Of a stretch of DNA of 39,395 bases, positions 35,277 to 39,395 are shown piece by piece; the stretch's first letter is position 1; every line of letters begins with the position of its first letter. The DNA is from Sharpea azabuensis DSM 18934 (GTDB taxonomy: Bacteria; Bacillota_I; Bacilli_A; Erysipelotrichales; Coprobacillaceae). Under the pieces are notes generated by a model that saw only the letters and a list, made by a program, of their open reading frames with translations, ran no database searches and was not told the DNA's origin. The stretch spans positions 1 through 39,395 of the forward strand of contig NZ_JNKU01000026.1 of NCBI RefSeq assembly GCF_000702165.1, given 5' to 3'. The position numbers and the translations under genes are program-made.

Positions 35277-35837
35277 ATGAAATTAATTATAGGATTAGGT
35301 AATCCGGGAAAGAAGTATGATCAAACAAGACATAATACTGGATTCATGGTCATGGATGCTTTAGCGAAAAAACTCAACGTATCTATTGATACAAAGAAGT
35401 TTGATGGCCTTTATACGAAATTTAAGTATCATGGTGAAGATGTCATTCTATTAAAGCCTCAGACATATATGAATGAATCAGGTCAATCTGTTAGCCAGGT
35501 GATGAAATATTTTAAGGTGGACAGTGATGATGTCATGGTTGTCTATGATGATATGGACATGCCAACAGGCAAATTGCGTATTCGCCTAAAAGGTTCAGCT
35601 GGTGGTCATAATGGCATCAAGAGTCTGATTGCCCATATGCATACGCAGGAATTCAAGCGTATCCGTGTTGGTATTGATAAGATGAAGCATTATGATACAG
35701 TGGATTGGGTCCTTGGCCATTTCTCAATACCTGAGATGCAGCTCTTATTACCTGGTATTGATAAGGCTGTGGATGCTATTATATGCTGGATTGAGACGGA
35801 CGATATCAATAAAGTCATGAATCAGTATAATGGGTGA
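35277..35837 (+). CDS. pth: Peptidyl-tRNA hydrolase
   Basis: Pth frees tRNA from peptidyl-tRNA dropped by the ribosome. The 186-residue protein has LIIGLGNPGKKYDQTRHNTG with the catalytic His, KPQTYMNESG, and VVYDDMDMPTGKLRIRLKGS followed by AGGHNGIKS. I start at the ATG at 35277 (MKLIIGLG) with AGAGGATG upstream; the longer frame from 35256 overlaps the pullulanase stop. pth-mfd is a conserved pair. Confidence 0.96.
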   Translation: MKLIIGLGNPGKKYDQTRHNTGFMVMDALAKKLNVSIDTKKFDGLYTKFKYHGEDVILLKPQTYMNESGQSVSQVMKYFKVDSDDVMVVYDDMDMPTGKLRIRLKGSAGGHNGIKSLIAHMHTQEFKRIRVGIDKMKHYDTVDWVLGHFSIPEMQLLLPGIDKAVDAIICWIETDDINKVMNQYNG

Positions 35838-35841
35838 TGAA

Positions 35842-38800
35842 ATGAAAAAAATTGTTGAGATATTAAAAAATAACCCTGCCGTTAAGACAATGCTTAAAGG
35901 CAAGGGAGAAATTGTTACGAATGAAGCTAGTGATGAGGCTTACCTCATCGCTAGTGCTTTTTTGCTTCAGCCACGTACAATGATTATTGTCAAAGAATCA
36001 CAGTATCAAGCTATGCAGCTTTATACAAGCTTGCAGAATATGATTAATGATGTGGTTTATTTTCCTAGTGATGAATCATTACGTGTTGAAGCTGTCGCAT
36101 ATTCTTATGAACTGCTTGGGGAGCGTGTGAATGCCTTAAATGCGCTTTGCGAGAATAAGCCAGTGATTGTTGTCGCACATACACATTCCATTATTCGCTA
36201 TGTCAGCTCTCCAGAAGTCTTTAAAGAAAATAAATTATCATTACATGTAGGACAAATTATTGAACCAAGCATTCTTAGAAAACAGCTTGTATCAATGGGT
36301 TATCAGGTGACACAGCGTGTTGACTCACCATTTTATATGAGTAAGCGTGGGGGTGTTATTGATGTCTATTCGATTCAATATGAATCACCCATTCGTATTG
36401 AATTCTTTGATGATGAAATTGATACCATCTCTTTCTATGACAAGGATACGCAAAGACGTAGTGAGAATGTCAAAGAAGTAGAAATATTGCCTGCTACAGA
36501 CATGCTTTACCGCGAAGAAGAAGTGGATGAGGTTGTTGAAGCAATCAAAGCCCTCAAAGCAAAAAGTCAGCTCGAAGGTGAATATAAAGAAGAACTTGAT
36601 GAGAATATTGAAATGGATATACAATCGCTATATGCCCGTGAATTTACACCACGTAGCTATCAATACCTCTCATTGTTTCGCTCAACGGGATCTTTATTAG
36701 ATTATGCGCCTAATTGCCTTCTTGTCACAGCAAGTTATGAAGGCATTAATGAACAATATAAACGTTTTGCCGAAGAATCGTTCTACTATTTCCATGAACT
36801 AGAAGAAATTGGAGAAATGTTGAAGGGGCTTAAGCTCTATCAGGATGTTGTATCTTTACTTAAGAAACATCAGATCGACTTCATCTGCTTTAAGAGTAAA
36901 GATCACCAGGTCTTATTTAATGCTCGCCCGGTGCAGATTTCCTTAGTGAATTCAAAGACATTCATTTCTCAGCTTAACGACTATCTGACCTATGATAAAG
37001 TGCTCTTGGCCTTAAGTGAAAAGCATCAGGTTGACAGCATGGTCAATATGTTTGATGAACTAGGGATGAAGTATACACTTGTCTCTGTTGATGATGCAAT
37101 CTATGAGGGCATTAACATCTGTCTTGCCAACCTGCCTGAAGGCATGGAGTTTGTTGATGAGAGAGTTGCTGTCTTTACTTCTAATGAACTTTTTAAGAGT
37201 GCCACACATAAAAAGCGTTATATTAAATATAAAAATGCCACAATTATTAAAGACTATAATGAATTAAATATTGGCGATTATGTTGTTCATGATGTGAATG
37301 GAATAGGTCAGTATATGGGCATTAAGACCCTTGAAGTGGGTGGTGTGCATAAAGACTACCTCTATATTGCCTATAAAGGTAATGATGTTCTCTATGTCCC
37401 AGTAGAAAATTTCCAGCTTATTCGCAAATATTCTGCGAAGGATGGAAAAGTTCCAAGAATCAACGAACTTAACAGCACAAAGTGGCAAAAAGAAAAAGCT
37501 CGCGTACGACAGAAAGTCGATGGCTTGGCTGATGAATTGATTGCACTTTATGCGGAAAGAATGAAGCAGCCAGGATTTGCCTTTGAACCCGACAGTGCAA
37601 TGCAGGTTGAGTTTGAAGAACAATTTGGCTATAATCTTACTCCTGACCAGCAGCGCTCGGTTGATGAAATCAAGGCGGATATGGAAAAGCCTCGACCAAT
37701 GGATCGACTTCTTTGTGGGGATGTTGGTTTTGGGAAGACGGAAGTAGCTTTACGTGCTTGTATGAAAGCAATCTTAAGTGGTAAACAGTGTGCATTCCTT
37801 TGTCCAACAACCATTCTTTCGCAACAGCACTATCATACGATGTGCAAGCGATTTGAGAATTTCCCGGTTGAAATAAGATTATTAAATCGTTTTACAACGA
37901 CAAAAGAGAAAAAAACCATTCTTAGTGATCTTAAAGAAGGCAAAGTTGATTTAATTGTTGGGACACATCGTTTGCTTTCTAAAGATGTTGTCTATAAGGA
38001 TTTAGGCTTGCTTTGCATTGATGAAGAACAGCGCTTTGGGGTTCGTCAGAAAGAGAAGATAAAGGAATATCGTAAGACAATTGATGTGCTTACCCTTACT
38101 GCTACACCAATTCCAAGAACACTACAAATGAGCTTGATGGGCGTACGTGGTCTAAGTCAGATAGAAACACCACCAATGAACAGACTGCCTGTCCAGACAT
38201 ATGTAGCTGAAATGAATCCACCATTAATAAGACAGGTCATTGAACGAGAATTAGCCCGTGGCGGTCAGGTCTTCTATCTCCATAATCGTACCGAGAATAT
38301 TATGGAAACTGCCAGCATGATTCAAAACATGTTACCAAATGCAAGAATTGGTATCGGTCATGGACAGATGAAAAAAGAAGAACTTGAAGATGTCATGAAT
38401 GACTTTGTTGAACATCAATATGATATTCTTATCTGTACAACAATTATTGAAACAGGTATTGATATTCCTAATGCCAATACCATTATTGTTGAAGATGCGG
38501 ATCGTTTTGGCTTAGCCCAGCTCTATCAGATCAAGGGGCGTGTTGGCCGTTCTGAACGCTTAGCCTATGCTTATTTATTGTATCGTAAAAACAAACAACT
38601 CAATGAAGAAGCCACAAAGCGTCTTAAAGCGATCAAAGACTTCACCCAGCTTGGCTCAGGCTATAAGATTGCCATGCGTGATTTATCCATCCGTGGGGCA
38701 GGTGATATCTTAGGTGGTGAACAGGCCGGCTTTATTGATACAGTTGGTTTCGATATGTATATGAAGATCTTACAGGATGCAATTAATGAAAAGCAGGGTA

Positions 38801-39270
38801 AGAAAGAGGAAGAAAGTGATATTGTTCCAGCCAAGAATGTCAAAGTTAATGGCTATATTCCAGAAGACTATGTGGAGAGTGATATGGAAAAACTAGAACT
38901 CTATCAAAAAGTCTATCATGCGAACAAGATGACAGAACTCAATGCAGTTGAAAAAGAACTTGTCGATCTCTATGGTAAGCTTCCTCACGAAGTAGAGAAT
39001 ATTGTTGTGAAACGCCGTTTTGAAATCCTTTGTCATAATAAGAATCTTGATGAAGTCAAGGAAGATCCTAATGGGATTACTATGCGCTTCACTCAGGAAT
39101 TCTCAGAAAAAGCGGATGGTGAAAAGCTTTTTGGTATTGCCAATAAGCTCTTTACAAAGCCAAAATTCAAATATGCCGATAAAGAAATCTCACTTTATGT
39201 CAAGAGTGCTCCTGACTATATCAATCAGGCCACATCATTCTTACAGACAGTATTGACAATGCATGCATAA
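35842..39270 (+). CDS. mfd: Transcription-repair coupling factor Mfd
   Basis: Mfd pushes stalled RNA polymerase off DNA lesions and recruits UvrA. It is 1142 residues. Order: UvrB-like N-terminal modules, the RNA polymerase-interacting CarD-like domain (about 477-560, NIGDYVVHDVNGIGQYMG), the RecG-like translocase with Walker A GDVGFGKTE (about 625) and DEEQ box (about 727), the conserved segments RTENI, TTIIETGIDIPNANT and QIKGRVGRS, and the C-terminal regulatory domain. The ATG at 35842 has GGTGATG upstream; an in-frame ATG at 35830 overlaps pth and would add four residues. An IS begins 16 bases after the stop, so downstream neighbours have been separated from it. Confidence 0.96.
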   Translation: MKKIVEILKNNPAVKTMLKGKGEIVTNEASDEAYLIASAFLLQPRTMIIVKESQYQAMQLYTSLQNMINDVVYFPSDESLRVEAVAYSYELLGERVNALNALCENKPVIVVAHTHSIIRYVSSPEVFKENKLSLHVGQIIEPSILRKQLVSMGYQVTQRVDSPFYMSKRGGVIDVYSIQYESPIRIEFFDDEIDTISFYDKDTQRRSENVKEVEILPATDMLYREEEVDEVVEAIKALKAKSQLEGEYKEELDENIEMDIQSLYAREFTPRSYQYLSLFRSTGSLLDYAPNCLLVTASYEGINEQYKRFAEESFYYFHELEEIGEMLKGLKLYQDVVSLLKKHQIDFICFKSKDHQVLFNARPVQISLVNSKTFISQLNDYLTYDKVLLALSEKHQVDSMVNMFDELGMKYTLVSVDDAIYEGINICLANLPEGMEFVDERVAVFTSNELFKSATHKKRYIKYKNATIIKDYNELNIGDYVVHDVNGIGQYMGIKTLEVGGVHKDYLYIAYKGNDVLYVPVENFQLIRKYSAKDGKVPRINELNSTKWQKEKARVRQKVDGLADELIALYAERMKQPGFAFEPDSAMQVEFEEQFGYNLTPDQQRSVDEIKADMEKPRPMDRLLCGDVGFGKTEVALRACMKAILSGKQCAFLCPTTILSQQHYHTMCKRFENFPVEIRLLNRFTTTKEKKTILSDLKEGKVDLIVGTHRLLSKDVVYKDLGLLCIDEEQRFGVRQKEKIKEYRKTIDVLTLTATPIPRTLQMSLMGVRGLSQIETPPMNRLPVQTYVAEMNPPLIRQVIERELARGGQVFYLHNRTENIMETASMIQNMLPNARIGIGHGQMKKEELEDVMNDFVEHQYDILICTTIIETGIDIPNANTIIVEDADRFGLAQLYQIKGRVGRSERLAYAYLLYRKNKQLNEEATKRLKAIKDFTQLGSGYKIAMRDLSIRGAGDILGGEQAGFIDTVGFDMYMKILQDAINEKQGKKEEESDIVPAKNVKVNGYIPEDYVESDMEKLELYQKVYHANKMTELNAVEKELVDLYGKLPHEVENIVVKRRFEILCHNKNLDEVKEDPNGITMRFTQEFSEKADGEKLFGIANKLFTKPKFKYADKEISLYVKSAPDYINQATSFLQTVLTMHA

Positions 39271-39286
39271 GAAAAGATGTCCGATT

Positions 39287-39395
39287 TGATACGATCCCCT
39301 AAAGGTAGACAGTACAAATACACAATATGTACTGCCCTGCTTTTAGGGGGTTTTATTATGGGACGAAAAGCAAAATATACATTTGAACAGAAACT
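39287..39395 (+). mobile_element. Left end of a second IS3-family copy
   Basis: From about 39287 (TGATACGATCCCCTAAAGG) to the window end the sequence matches the reverse complement of 3471-3363 with about three differences. It is the same element in opposite orientation. Whether the rest is intact cannot be seen. Confidence 0.85.
39358..39395 (+). CDS. IS3-family OrfA, first 12 codons
   Basis: ATG follows a GGGGG site. The visible residues (MGRKAKYTFEQK) are identical to the start of the broken orfA at 3400. The gene runs off the window. Confidence 0.8.
   Translation, partial: MGRKAKYTFEQK

Noticed and set aside
3471-39287. A composite transposon bounded by the two IS3-family copies
   Set aside because: The interior is conserved core genome in its usual order, the left copy is dead, and 36 kb of essential genes is not a plausible cargo.

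Overview
The window is a stretch of low-GC Gram-positive chromosome. The gene order ybeY-cdd-era-recO-glyQS-dnaG-sigA-trmK-nif3-nudix-ispH-cshB-nfo, the dimeric glycyl-tRNA synthetase upstream of dnaG/sigA, strong GGAGG ribosome-binding sites and AT-rich intergenic DNA all point to Bacillota. An Erysipelotrichia-type gut bacterium is my best guess; this is inference, because no rRNA is present.

Layout. (1) Positions 1-3471 are a pile of broken mobile elements: the 3' end of an IS21-type istB, a 5'-truncated IS1634-like transposase with an amber codon, an IS200-type element with both subterminal hairpins, and an internally deleted IS3-family copy. (2) 3484-5856 holds an LppM-like lipoprotein, tRNA-His and three uncharacterised small genes. 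(3) 5899-8443 holds isocitrate dehydrogenase (minus strand) diverging from an ArgD-type aminotransferase. (4) 8497-24332 is a long, tightly packed, mostly plus-strand housekeeping run. It starts with a C39-peptidase ABC transporter translationally coupled to ybeY and ends with nfo; only ispH is on the minus strand. (5) 24333-28253 is looser: a decayed Fic-domain gene, a small minus-strand gene, a manganese riboswitch with mntP, ispG, rpsT, and an unannotated 38-residue amphipathic peptide gene with strong RNA structure around it. (6) 28254-35268 is a glycogen cluster: glgB with an unusual lysine/alanine tail, glgP, a DUF1292 gene and a type I pullulanase. (7) 35277-39270 is pth-mfd. (8) 39287-39395 is the first 109 bases of a second copy of the IS3-family element, in opposite orientation to the left copy.

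Functionally, most of the window is core information processing (replication priming, sigma factor, tRNA charging, rRNA maturation, repair) with both late MEP-pathway iron-sulfur enzymes (ispG, ispH). The glycogen genes make a branching and breakdown module without synthase or ADP-glucose pyrophosphorylase inside the window. The parts most worth a second look are the peptide locus near 27.75 kb, the cationic GlgB tail, a Nudix gene interrupted by one amber codon, an alpha/beta hydrolase lacking its nucleophile serine, and the inverted IS copies bracketing about 36 kb of essential genes.
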